Source: Rheinheimera sp. EpRS3 (GTDB lineage: Bacteria; Pseudomonadota; Gammaproteobacteria; Enterobacterales; Alteromonadaceae). Taken from it: a stretch of DNA of 64,000 bases. A model generated the notes under the pieces. The model saw nothing but the letters and a program-made list of their open reading frames with translations, had not been told where the DNA came from and did no database searches. Position 1 is the stretch's first letter; every line of letters starts with the position of its first letter. The stretch spans positions 434,001-498,000 of the forward strand of contig NZ_LNQS01000008.1 of NCBI RefSeq assembly GCF_001513785.1, in the 5' to 3' direction. A program made the position numbers and the translations under genes. Below are positions 46,904 through 54,881 of the stretch, piece by piece.

Positions 46904-47433
46904 TGCATAAAGACGAAAATGAACTGGCACCTTGGAAGTTGGTTGCAGGGCTGACAGTATTTGCAATTCTTACAGCCTTTGGCTTTGGTTATTTCGGCTA
47001 TTACTTGTCGTTACTGCTTAAAGGCTTGTTCAGCGCGGCTGAAGCAGTGACGTTAAATAAAGGTGCTTTTTACTGTTTGGGTGCGGCAATAATTGGTTGT
47101 ATGTTGCTGTATTTTGGTGTGCGAAAACTTCAGGGTAAGACGGTAAGTACTATACAAAATAGGCGGGCAAGCCTGATTTTCTTTATCGGGTTAGGTATCG
47201 CAGTAGTTCTGCCGCAACTCATTCATTATCCTACTGCCAGCTACCTGCAAGCGCAGGGTTATAGCGAATGCGAGCTACAATCGCGCCAATGGTTACACGA
47301 CAAGGTGATGGTGTTTACCGTTACGCCAGAATACTGCATTGAACTGGCACGGGCAGACTGCGAAGAGACACCTGACAGGCAGAAATGCCGCTTATTACCA
47401 CAGTTCAGCACAAGCAAAACTGTAACTGATTAG
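46900..47433 (+). CDS. Multi-pass membrane protein, candidate immunity protein 1
   Basis: 177 residues with three hydrophobic segments (around 13-38, 51-71 and 88-108) and a C-terminal Cys-containing tail (QAQGYSECELQSRQWLHD, CIELARADCEETPDRQKC). It overlaps the putative toxin by ATGA. The number of helices and the position agree with colicin-type immunity proteins, but no sequence family is recognised. Confidence 0.5.
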   Translation: MMHKDENELAPWKLVAGLTVFAILTAFGFGYFGYYLSLLLKGLFSAAEAVTLNKGAFYCLGAAIIGCMLLYFGVRKLQGKTVSTIQNRRASLIFFIGLGIAVVLPQLIHYPTASYLQAQGYSECELQSRQWLHDKVMVFTVTPEYCIELARADCEETPDRQKCRLLPQFSTSKTVTD

Positions 47434-47458
47434 CCTCCGGGAACTACTTATCCAAAGC

Positions 47459-48034
47459 ATGAACATCAATAAACCCAAAGCCGTTCTGTTTGGCGCAGGT
47501 ATATCTATATTTTGCTGCCTGTTTGCGCTGGGCTTGTTTTGGATATTACAAAGCGATTGGAGCAGCCAGCAAGAGCAGTTAAAAAGTGGCCAGCAGCTAA
47601 TAGTGCTAAGTTATTCTTCCGGTTATATTCCGGGTGTAATCGCAGGTATAGCTGTTATCGCCTTATTGTTTACTGGCCTTACGCTACTGTTATTTGCAAA
47701 CAATAAAGTACAACAGCTCAAACCGGCTTTTATCCGGTTTTGCAGCGTAGCAGTGTTGTTGAGCGTTGCCGGTGTGTTTTTTGGCGAAATGGTCATTGCA
47801 AATAAGTGGGATAAACAAGCGCAACAAAAAGGCTACCTGCCCTGCCCCGTCGGCACACTGTTATCCAACCGCTTAACCTACACCGCCTGGGTTCAAAACG
47901 AAGCATTGTGTTACAACAGCGATGTCCGGCGCATTATCAGCCGGGGCACGCCAGAGGAAACCAGACAGGTAGAACAGTATTGGCAAGCACAGCAAAAACA
48001 AAGCCAAACACGGGCGAAATTGCAGCAAGGCTAA
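47459..48034 (+). CDS. Multi-pass membrane protein, candidate immunity protein 2
   Basis: 191 residues with three hydrophobic segments and then a tail with QAQQKGYLPCPVGTLLSNRL and NEALCYNSD. Tail spacing and cysteines resemble those of the preceding protein, as though the two are distant duplicates. It starts 25 bases after it on the same strand. Confidence 0.5.
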   Translation: MNINKPKAVLFGAGISIFCCLFALGLFWILQSDWSSQQEQLKSGQQLIVLSYSSGYIPGVIAGIAVIALLFTGLTLLLFANNKVQQLKPAFIRFCSVAVLLSVAGVFFGEMVIANKWDKQAQQKGYLPCPVGTLLSNRLTYTAWVQNEALCYNSDVRRIISRGTPEETRQVEQYWQAQQKQSQTRAKLQQG

Positions 48035-48129
48035 ACAGTTAAGCAAATACCGGCCACTCGCCACTTATTTGAATCGCGACAGCAATGAGAGGCCTTTAAA
48101 AATGGAAAAACTTTAAGAGGACCAGTTTT

Positions 48130-48561
48130 ATGTCCCGTATCCTGAGCATAATATTTTGCGGCCTCTTTACCCACACAGTACATGCCAGCCTCACACAACT
48201 GGAACTTAGCTGTAACCTGATCCCATTGGATTATCCCGGTTTTAGTCTGGATGATATCCAAGAACGTACAGTAATACTGGATGCCTCAAATCCTTCTGCC
48301 ACGCCACTGTTCACTGTGAAAGACCTTACTTTTATAGTTAGTGTTAACCGCACAGATATTACCGATATACCGCATATTCTGGATTTTTATCTGGAAGTGC
48401 AGCCACCCGCCCCCGCTGCGCCGGTAAGAGCCTATAGTGCATCTTATTTTAGCCCCGGCAGCGGCAAGCATCACGGCCGATTAGAAATACTGCATTATGG
48501 CGATAAAGCTGAACCCTATCCCACGGGCCAGCTGGTATTTGAATGCCAGCAGTATGAGTAA
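48130..48561 (+). CDS. Small secreted protein of unknown function
   Basis: 143 residues with a signal peptide (ILSIIFCGLFTHTVHA) and a beta-rich body with two Cys. AGAGGA precedes the ATG at 48130. It lies on the same strand after the candidate immunity genes, convergent with an orphan ccdA. Confidence 0.6.
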   Translation: MSRILSIIFCGLFTHTVHASLTQLELSCNLIPLDYPGFSLDDIQERTVILDASNPSATPLFTVKDLTFIVSVNRTDITDIPHILDFYLEVQPPAPAAPVRAYSASYFSPGSGKHHGRLEILHYGDKAEPYPTGQLVFECQQYE

Positions 48562-48634
48562 AACATAGAGGTTTTAAAAGCCATCAATCAGCAGATCAAG
48601 GCCTGCTTTGATTTACTGGCGGTATTGGGAAGTA

Positions 48635-48865
48635 CTATATCTGCCCCAACCGCTCAGCAAAAGTACCGTGCTGTGCAACTTGCTGGTTATAGGCCGTTAT
48701 CGCATCGGCATTTTCTGCCGGCCACAACTCAGCTTTAGCCTGGCTAACCGCCTTGCGCAGCGCATGCTCTAACACCACAGATGGGCTGATATTGAGTGAC
48801 TTAGCCTCGGCCAATAAGGCCGTATCCACCGAAGTATTACAAGCTGCTTTTGTAGTTTGGTTCAT
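48635..48865 (-). CDS. Orphan CcdA-like antitoxin, copy 1
   Basis: A 76-residue protein from ATG 48865 (GGAG upstream): a short ribbon-helix-helix part (SVDTALLAEAKSLNISPSVV) and the CcdA-like tail QAKAELWPAENADAITAYNQ ending in FAERLGQI. No ccdB lies downstream, only 70 bases and then a convergent gene. Copy 2 at 51361 is nearly identical. Confidence 0.78.
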   Translation of the reverse strand: MNQTTKAACNTSVDTALLAEAKSLNISPSVVLEHALRKAVSQAKAELWPAENADAITAYNQQVAQHGTFAERLGQI

Positions 48866-48900
48866 ACTCAAACTCCGCTGTGAGGTAATTAGCAGCAGTA

Positions 48901-48941
48901 TAGCGCAAATTTTATGCGCAGATAACCTGCGCAAATCTGCT
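48901..48941. promoter_or_regulatory. Repeat-containing operator of ccdA copy 1
   Basis: TGCGCA-centred repeats (GCGCAAATTTTATGCGCA and CTGCGCAAATCTGC) lie upstream of ccdA copy 1 and recur in the same order upstream of copy 2. Probable autoregulatory site. Confidence 0.6.
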
Positions 48942-48954
48942 GCGGGAGTCTGAA

Positions 48955-49044
48955 ATGTTTAATTGTGACTTACATGATTATATTGAAATTGTCTGCCGGT
49001 ACCGTTACCCGCTAAAGCTGAACCTATCTCCTAAGGTTCAATAA
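48955..49044 (+). pseudogene. Truncated rof copy
   Basis: With a GGGAG site, ATG 48955 opens MFNCDLHDYIEIVCRYRYPL, close to the start of the Rof-like gene at 45537, but after 22 codons the sequence changes and a stop follows at codon 30. It overlaps the barstar 3' end by 14 bases. A remnant of a duplicated rof, possibly still translated. Confidence 0.8.
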
Positions 49045-49384
49045 ATAACTCAACCTGCAGCTTTATCCCTTTGCTTTGTGCATATTGCATCACGTCTTGC
49101 ATTAATTGCTGCCAGTTGGCAAGCGCATCATAATCAGTTGTTACCTGGCTACCGGTGCAAAAACGCCACACAGTTGGCTCAGTCAGGGTATCCACAATAT
49201 CCAGCAACAGATCATAAGCGGCATCTAAATTTTCGCCAAAATAATCGGGAAACGAAAAATGCCGTTGCAGGCTGGCCAAGATTGTCTGTTTGATTAGCAT
49301 GCCATCTTTAGCAAGGCAAATGGCATCCGACGGCGCTGCGATATACTGCAGTAAAACGCTGCCGTTATTGTGTTGGTCTGTCAT
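49031..49384 (-). CDS. Barstar-family ribonuclease inhibitor
   Basis: A 117-residue acidic protein with the barstar signature FPDYFGENLDAAYDLLLD. Barstars occupy the active site of barnase-type RNases. It overlaps by 4 bases (ATGA) the RNase gene upstream, which makes it the cognate immunity protein. Confidence 0.88.
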   Translation of the reverse strand: MTDQHNNGSVLLQYIAAPSDAICLAKDGMLIKQTILASLQRHFSFPDYFGENLDAAYDLLLDIVDTLTEPTVWRFCTGSQVTTDYDALANWQQLMQDVMQYAQSKGIKLQVELFIEP

Positions 49385-49785
49385 TGCGCACCAGAAATTA
49401 TTCGAAATGAGCTGTAATGATCTTCGGTGTAGTAATACACATCTGGCGGATTACCACCGGTAACTACCCGCCTCGGCCCCCGGTGTGGCAGGCCTGGCGT
49501 ATCAACGGTATATTCGCGGTAGTAACCGCTGGGTTTAATTGGCAACAGGCGTTCTCTGTTGTGAAAAGTAATGCCATCACGGTCATAAGGAAAAGGGCCG
49601 TTATCACGGATCCGCAGTAGTGTTTTCTGCAGCTCACGCTCCTGAGCAGACAGATGTTGTGGCAGGCTGTCGCTCTGCTGCGTTACGGCCTGTTGAGAAC
49701 CGCCATTAAAGCTGTCGCTTAAATTGCTGCCTTGAAAATGGTAGATGCCAGCCAGCACCAGCAATATCAGTAGAAACTTTTTCAT
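49381..49785 (-). CDS. Secreted guanyl-specific ribonuclease (barnase/RNase Sa family)
   Basis: 134 residues: a hydrophobic signal (FLLILLVLAGIYHF), a linker, and an RNase N1/Sa-type domain from about residue 40 with GPFPYDRDGITFHNRERLLP, general base Glu91 in YREYTV, Arg105/106 in GPRRVVTGG, and His123 in EDHYSSF. It should cut RNA 3' to guanine. Export suggests action on other cells or self-protection through the co-encoded barstar. The N-terminal segment could also be a membrane anchor. Confidence 0.87.
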   Translation of the reverse strand: MKKFLLILLVLAGIYHFQGSNLSDSFNGGSQQAVTQQSDSLPQHLSAQERELQKTLLRIRDNGPFPYDRDGITFHNRERLLPIKPSGYYREYTVDTPGLPHRGPRRVVTGGNPPDVYYYTEDHYSSFRIISGAQ

Positions 49786-50107
49786 CCGAAATCCTTTTCA
49801 ACCTTGTTTAGCTTAATCGTTACAAACAATACCGAACTTTGCTCAGAGTTAACAACAAAAACTGCTGCTCTGCCGGTATGACATTGCAGCTCTTGTATGC
49901 CGAGTTTATGTTTTCATCGTAACTTGCTGTAGATGCAGCTTACTTAGCCGCTATGTAGCATCCAACGCCACATTTGGCTTTGCGTTTTAACAATTGGATC
50001 TGACCCCGAACGTCTTGCCCGTCAGCCACGGTGCTTGCTTAACCACCTTTGCACTAATTTCTGCAGATGCTAAACTTTGTGTTAACTATTCACACATAGG
50101 TGCAATC
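49786..50107. other. Gap between RNase and parD
   Basis: 322 bases without a credible gene. The right-hand 90 bases are the parDE upstream region that is duplicated at 45.79 kb. A small imperfect hairpin (AACGCCACATTTGGCTTTGC) at about 49969 is present but lacks the flanks of an integron attC. Confidence 0.6.
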
Positions 50108-50350
50108 ATGGCCAGAACCACCAGCGTTACCATAGGCACGCAGCTTGATGACTTTGTCAGTAAATTGCTTGAATCGGGCCGCTATGGCTCAACCAGCGAA
50201 GTAATGCGTTCAGCCCTGCGCTTACTAGAGCGCCAGGAAAACCAAATGGCAGCACTAAGGCAGGCTGTTGCCGCCGGTGAACAAAGTGGAGAAAGTGATT
50301 TAACGCTAAGCCAGATTGCCGACCGGGTGAAGCAAAAGCACCATGTATAA
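50108..50350 (+). CDS. parD: ParD-family antitoxin
   Basis: 80 residues from ATG 50108: ribbon-helix-helix TTSVTIGTQLDDFVSKLLES and RYGSTSEVMRSALRLLERQE, then an acidic tail ending VKQKHHV. It binds DNA and neutralises ParE. The frame is open further upstream but that stretch is the non-coding region duplicated at 45.79 kb. Confidence 0.92.
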   Translation: MARTTSVTIGTQLDDFVSKLLESGRYGSTSEVMRSALRLLERQENQMAALRQAVAAGEQSGESDLTLSQIADRVKQKHHV

Positions 50351-50645
50351 GCTATCGAAGCTTGCCGCAGCAGACTTCGCCAGTATTTACGAATATACCT
50401 TGCTTAACTTTGGCGTGCGTCAGGCTGATGTTTACACCAAAGAGCTGGAGTACGTGTTGGGTCTGTTGTCTGAATCCCCTCTTATGGGGCAGGAGTACAC
50501 GGATATTGGCGCAGGGATCCGGCGTCATGATCACCAACGCCATGCCATTTTTTACCGCAGCCGTAAGCACGATATATTTGTGTTACGAATATTACACCAG
50601 CAAATGGAAGCCACCCGGCACTTGTTTGAACCACCGCTTTACTAA
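50343..50645 (+). CDS. parE: ParE-family toxin
   Basis: 100 residues of RelE/ParE fold: KLAAADFASIYEYTLLNFG, GIRRHDHQRHAIFYRS and IFVLRILHQQMEATRHL. ParE toxins poison DNA gyrase. It overlaps parD by 8 bases. Complete module by appearance. Confidence 0.92.
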   Translation: MYKLSKLAAADFASIYEYTLLNFGVRQADVYTKELEYVLGLLSESPLMGQEYTDIGAGIRRHDHQRHAIFYRSRKHDIFVLRILHQQMEATRHLFEPPLY

Positions 50646-50741
50646 GCGATACCGAAACATAAACAGTTGGAACCATAAATTTCTTGCCATGAATCCGAAC
50701 GATCGCCGCTGTATGGTGGTTGAAAACTTTTCGCTGGATGG

Positions 50742-51305
50742 ATGCTTCAATCGATGACAACAACATTCACTTTACCGAATTTCAAAAGCATTTTGCTCTG
50801 CAGCTTTGCCAGTGCACTACTAAGTTACTCTCTTACCGCCTGCAGCGACCCTGTGCAGCAGCGCGAGGCAGAGCACTATATTCTGCCGGCTAATTATGTC
50901 GGCGCCTTTTACGTTATTTTTGATCAAGCCAGCGGCGAGCCATTGCAGTACCAGCACGATGCCCGCCAGTATCAGATCCCGGCCAATGGCGTATTGCTAA
51001 CACAAGCCAAGATTAGCGAAGGCGCCATTGCCGCCGATAAACTGCGCTTTTTTCGCCAGAATGCACCAGAGCAACTGACTGAAATAACATCGCGCTGGTT
51101 AACCAGCATCGATACAGAACAAGCATATCAGGATAACACCACTTACATTTTCGGTGGCGGGCCGGGCGTATACAGCAGCTCAGAGCTTAAGTGCGACATC
51201 CACTTTCGTGGCTTTCATATCGGCACTAAAAGCCAGATCCTGGATGAGGTAAACCACTTTGATATTGAGAGCTTTATTCGGCAGAATAAGCTGAATTGTG
51301 ATTAA
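50742..51305 (+). CDS. DUF6843-like lipoprotein
   Basis: 187 residues (or 183 from the ATG at 50754) with lipobox YSLTAC and then HYILPANYVGAFYVIFDQ and YQIPANGVLLTQ, a layout like DUF6843, whose function is unknown. Convergent with ccdA copy 2, just as the secreted protein at 48130 is with copy 1. Confidence 0.65.
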   Translation: MLQSMTTTFTLPNFKSILLCSFASALLSYSLTACSDPVQQREAEHYILPANYVGAFYVIFDQASGEPLQYQHDARQYQIPANGVLLTQAKISEGAIAADKLRFFRQNAPEQLTEITSRWLTSIDTEQAYQDNTTYIFGGGPGVYSSSELKCDIHFRGFHIGTKSQILDEVNHFDIESFIRQNKLNCD

Positions 51306-51360
51306 GTTAGCACAACAACAAGTTGCTGCTCTATGCGGACAACACTAAATTGCTGCGGCA

Positions 51361-51591
51361 CTATATTTGCCCCAGCCGCTCAGCAAAGGTACCCTGCTCA
51401 GCAACTTGCTGGTTATAAGCTGCTATCGCATCGGCATTTTGTGCCTGCCATAACTCAGCCTTAGCCTGGCTAACCGCTTTATGTAAAGCCTGCTCTAACA
51501 CCACAGACGGGCTGATGTTAAGCGACTTAGCCTCGGCCAGCAAAGCTGCATCCACCGAAGTATTGCACGCTGCTTTAGTATTTTGATTCAT
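51361..51591 (-). CDS. Orphan CcdA-like antitoxin, copy 2
   Basis: 76 residues from ATG 51591 after GGAGC, differing from copy 1 (48635) at only a few positions (for example AELWQAQNADAIAAYNQQVA). Again no ccdB downstream. Confidence 0.78.
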   Translation of the reverse strand: MNQNTKAACNTSVDAALLAEAKSLNISPSVVLEQALHKAVSQAKAELWQAQNADAIAAYNQQVAEQGTFAERLGQI

Positions 51592-51637
51592 CGCAAGCTC
51601 CAAGCGTGGTCAGCCCGTTTCATGATGCTTAAAAGTT

Positions 51638-51679
51638 TAGCGCAAATTTCCTGCGCACAGAAACTGCGCAAATATCGCT
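51638..51679. promoter_or_regulatory. Repeat-containing operator of ccdA copy 2
   Basis: GCGCAAATTTCCTGCGCA followed by ACTGCGCAAATATCGC parallels the element before copy 1 in order and spacing. It abuts the end of the NERD gene. Confidence 0.6.
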
Positions 51680-52700
51680 AATAATCAAACTGCTGCATAT
51701 GCAGTTTGCGCAGCACTTTCTTACCGGCCTTAGCCATATTTAGCCTTGCGCTAAACTGGCGCTGTTGGTCGTCACTGAAGCACAGCTGATTAAAACGGTT
51801 AATGTAGTCCCCTACCAACTCGGTATACATCACGTTTGCCGGTATTTGAAATTTAAACTCCGCGCGCAGGCTAAAAGCGACAATTGGATGCACTGAGCCA
51901 CTGTCTTTGCTGCTTAAACCAAGCAGCTGCTTTACTGCTTCAGTGTGTTTATAGTTTTGGTGCAGCGGGTTCATAAACTGATACTTACTGCGAAAGCGCT
52001 GTACCGTCCACTGTGGCTGCTTTTCACCACCAAAAATCCAGCCACGGTAGTTTTTAACCTCTATAACAAAGATACCAAAGGGGCTTAATACCAGGTGATC
52101 TACCTCGGTAAAATCATCTTTCTCTGCTGGTATTACCAAATTGCGATAATGCTGGTAGCTGGCCGGTAGCTCGCTCACCAAAACCCGGTGTAGCGCCAAT
52201 TCGCCAAGCGCGCCTTTAATGCGCGCGGCATAACGGCCAGCAACATACGCCAATAAGCCTACAACCAAGGCCAACAACAGCAGCATAGCCAACATACTGC
52301 CAAGCAGTGCCAGCACAGGGGCGAATAGTGCTTTTAGTACATCAGCTGGCTTTGCCGGCGCGGAAGGTGCCGGTGCAATCGGTGGCGGTGTTGCGGCGTT
52401 AACAGCGACATTAGCGTTAGCAGGCTTTGTTGTTACATTATTTTTAACGTTGCCAACGGTGATGGGTTTGGCTGGAATATTAGTAAGCACCAGATTTTTT
52501 ACCGGCGCCGGTATCGGGTTTTGGCAGTGGTTATCAACTTCACGCTTAGCGCTTTGGTAGTTATGGCTATTCGGTTGAGCTGAAAACTGCACCATTTGGT
52601 GCTGCAGCAACAAACACGCCCCTTCGGTATATTGCTTTTGGCCAAAGGCCAGCGGGGAGGTAAGCAGCAACAGTGGTAAAGTAAAACGCATCCGGCGCAT
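51678..52700 (-). CDS. NERD-domain membrane protein
   Basis: 340 residues: signal peptide, Pro/Ala/Asn-rich periplasmic linker, one helix at about 125-150 (LLGSMLAMLLLLALVVGLLA), and a NERD nuclease-related domain (GALGELALHRVL, EVDHLVLSPFGIFVIEVKNY) in the cytoplasm. NERD belongs to the restriction-endonuclease-like fold, with Glu..Asp..Glu-x-Lys here (IEVKNY). The role is unknown; its place in the toxin/defence cluster is suggestive. Confidence 0.8.
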   Translation of the reverse strand: MRRMRFTLPLLLLTSPLAFGQKQYTEGACLLLQHQMVQFSAQPNSHNYQSAKREVDNHCQNPIPAPVKNLVLTNIPAKPITVGNVKNNVTTKPANANVAVNAATPPPIAPAPSAPAKPADVLKALFAPVLALLGSMLAMLLLLALVVGLLAYVAGRYAARIKGALGELALHRVLVSELPASYQHYRNLVIPAEKDDFTEVDHLVLSPFGIFVIEVKNYRGWIFGGEKQPQWTVQRFRSKYQFMNPLHQNYKHTEAVKQLLGLSSKDSGSVHPIVAFSLRAEFKFQIPANVMYTELVGDYINRFNQLCFSDDQQRQFSARLNMAKAGKKVLRKLHMQQFDY

Positions 52701-53055
52701 AACACGTCCCTGAATTATGGAATCCAGATGCTAGCAAGAGGAGGCTTACGCGGCAAGTAGCATATGATTGAGTGATTACTATTGTTGAAACTTTGGTAGC
52801 CTGAGCTCAGTGGGTGTTCGTGGTTCTCAGAATATCAATGACACTGACCCCATCGATTTTTTTCAACATTACCGCAGGCAAAAGGCTAGAAAACAGGCAA
52901 AAAATGCACAGTTAAACTCCTGAAGCGTATGGGCAGCAACGTATTCCTATTAGCAGAAAGCACGCCGTTTTATATCCCTATGTTAGTTGAGTCGAGGTCA
53001 ACTAAAGCCTATAATGCCGCATCTTGTAAGCAAAATTCGGTGATAGTGAATCAGT
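52701..53055. other. A+T-rich gap before the ATPase cassette
   Basis: 355 bases with no gene I can support. A 40-codon open frame at about 52790-52922 has no start or recognisable product. The base composition shifts toward A+T at the right end. Confidence 0.5.
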
Positions 53056-54279
53056 ATGACAAAACTTGCGATTAGAAATGTTGGTCCCATAAAAAATGGC
53101 TTAAGCAAAAATAAGTTCATTGATTTTGGAGGATTAACAATTTTGATCGGTACACAAGGCTCAGGCAAAAGTACAATAGCAAAAGTCTACTCTTCTCTTT
53201 GCTGGCTTGAAAAATCTTTAGTCAGAGGTGATGTCACAAAAGATGTAGCCGAAAGTAAAGATTACTTCTTAAATGAAGTTATGTCATTTCAAGGGATATC
53301 AGATTACTTCTCTGAGAAATCTCATATAGAATTTATCGGTGAAAAATACAATTTCATACTCAACAATCTAAACTTTAACATTACTGAAAAAGAAAATAGA
53401 CAATACGCATCTCCCAAGATAATGTATGTCCCTGCTGAAAGAAATTTTTTAACTTCAATTGTAAGGCCAGATTTAATTTCTAAGCTACCTAAAGCATTAC
53501 ATGCTTTCCTTGCCGAATACGAAGAAGCAAAAGACTATAGCCGTTCAAAGCTAATTGATTTACCTATCGGCAATTTGAAGTATCAGTATGATCCTGATGA
53601 TGGATCTTCTTACCTAGTTGGCGAAAGTTTTAGAACTAACCTTTTAAATGGCTCGAGTGGCTATCAAAGTCTTATTCCACTTTTCCTTGTCACTGAGTAC
53701 CTTTGTGATCTTATATCTCAACAAGACCAGGACAGCTCTGAGGTACCATTGAGTGTTGCTCTTCAACGCAGGATGATGAAAGAAGTTAAAGTCGTCATGG
53801 AGCGACAGATTAAATTGAAAAAAATTAAATCGCTGATGGACGAAATTAAAAGAGTACAAAATAGATTTATTTACTCTTCTTTCATTAATATTGTTGAAGA
53901 ACCAGAACAGAACCTTTATCCAGATTCTCAGAAGAAAATTTTATTCGAACTATTAAAAACATTAAATTCAACACCAGAAAACAGATTAGTAGTTACCACA
54001 CATAGCCCTTATATCCTGAATTTTATGATGCTTAACTTTCAGGCCGGCAAACTTTATAAGAAAAACCTGTCGGAAACCTCCGCCTCTGAAGTCGAAAAAA
54101 TTGTTCCTAGAAACTCTGTAGTCGAGTCAGATAAAGTTAGGGTTTACCAACTAAGTTCAGATGGTACTATTGAAAATCTTGAGTTTGAAGACGGTTATAT
54201 TCCCGATACAAATAAGCTTAACCATAAGCTTGATGAAATTAACGATCAGTTTTCCCAGTTGTTATATATGGATGTATAA
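53056..54279 (+). CDS. AAA/ABC-type ATPase of a putative defence cassette
   Basis: 407 residues of the SMC/OLD-like ATPase class: Walker A GTQGSGKST at 32-40, signature-like NGSSGYQSLIPL at 198-209, Walker B FINIVEEPEQNLYPDSQ at 276-292 and the switch His in VTTHSPYIL. No TOPRIM domain follows. The base composition is clearly A+T-rich compared with the core genes. With the next gene (3 bases later) it forms a two-gene unit. Such ATPases in Septu, PARIS and Gabija sense phage and license a nuclease; that role is inferred here. Confidence 0.78.
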   Translation: MTKLAIRNVGPIKNGLSKNKFIDFGGLTILIGTQGSGKSTIAKVYSSLCWLEKSLVRGDVTKDVAESKDYFLNEVMSFQGISDYFSEKSHIEFIGEKYNFILNNLNFNITEKENRQYASPKIMYVPAERNFLTSIVRPDLISKLPKALHAFLAEYEEAKDYSRSKLIDLPIGNLKYQYDPDDGSSYLVGESFRTNLLNGSSGYQSLIPLFLVTEYLCDLISQQDQDSSEVPLSVALQRRMMKEVKVVMERQIKLKKIKSLMDEIKRVQNRFIYSSFINIVEEPEQNLYPDSQKKILFELLKTLNSTPENRLVVTTHSPYILNFMMLNFQAGKLYKKNLSETSASEVEKIVPRNSVVESDKVRVYQLSSDGTIENLEFEDGYIPDTNKLNHKLDEINDQFSQLLYMDV

Positions 54280-54282
54280 ATC

Positions 54283-54783
54283 TTGAGTTTTTTTCTGGCT
54301 CAATGCCACAGTCAAACACAGTGGACTCAATTTGGTCTGATTGATGACAACAACACGAATTGTGGACCAGCATACATCAGCGATACTGACCCAGCCAGTT
54401 GGATTGGTGTTGTAAACAACAGCGAAGCTAAACTTTTACATTACTATGCGATTGATAAATGTATACGGTTTTACAAACCAAATACTCACCTCCAATTAGA
54501 GTCTACTTGCGATTCTGCCCTGATTGATGGGAATACTCTATACTTTATTGAGTTAAAGGAGCGTTGTAGTTCAGGTTGGTTAGCTAAAGCCAGCGATCAA
54601 ATTCTAAATACTATGCGGTTGTACAAAGCTAATGACCCACACGCGAACCAATTTCAATTAGTAGGTCAAGTCTGTAATTCTCTAAAACCCAAAGCAAGCT
54701 CTGGTCATATGAATGTTATTCGAAAATTTCACTCCCAATCTGGCTGCAAACTGATTGTACAGAAAAATATAGAAATCAGCTAA
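54283..54783 (+). CDS. PD-(D/E)XK nuclease-like partner of the ATPase
   Basis: 166 residues from TTG 54283 (GGATG upstream). CDSALIDGNTLYFIELKER at 76-94 has the restriction-fold pattern of Asp77, then Glu90-x-Lys92 on the next strand, with helix KASDQILNTMRLY behind. The six cysteines are not paired in a known zinc motif. Tight link with the ATPase and identical A+T-rich composition mark them as one transferred unit. The family is not one I can name. Confidence 0.6.
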   Translation: MSFFLAQCHSQTQWTQFGLIDDNNTNCGPAYISDTDPASWIGVVNNSEAKLLHYYAIDKCIRFYKPNTHLQLESTCDSALIDGNTLYFIELKERCSSGWLAKASDQILNTMRLYKANDPHANQFQLVGQVCNSLKPKASSGHMNVIRKFHSQSGCKLIVQKNIEIS

Positions 54784-54881
54784 AGAATCACCAGAGGCAA
54801 CGGGAACAATTTATGCTAGCTACGATCAATCCGAGCTTGAACACCAATTGATTCAACCTAGCATTTTATCAGCATCAGCTT

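Noticed and set aside
49969-50010. Imperfect hairpin in a zone rich in small toxin-antitoxin genes, suggesting an integron attC site
   Set aside because: No RYYYAAC/GTTRRRY pair flanks it, no similar sites follow the other cassettes, genes lie on both strands, and no integron integrase is visible.
52790-52922. 40-codon open frame with a basic tail before the ATPase gene
   Set aside because: No start codon with a ribosome site and no recognisable product; likely chance in A+T-rich sequence.
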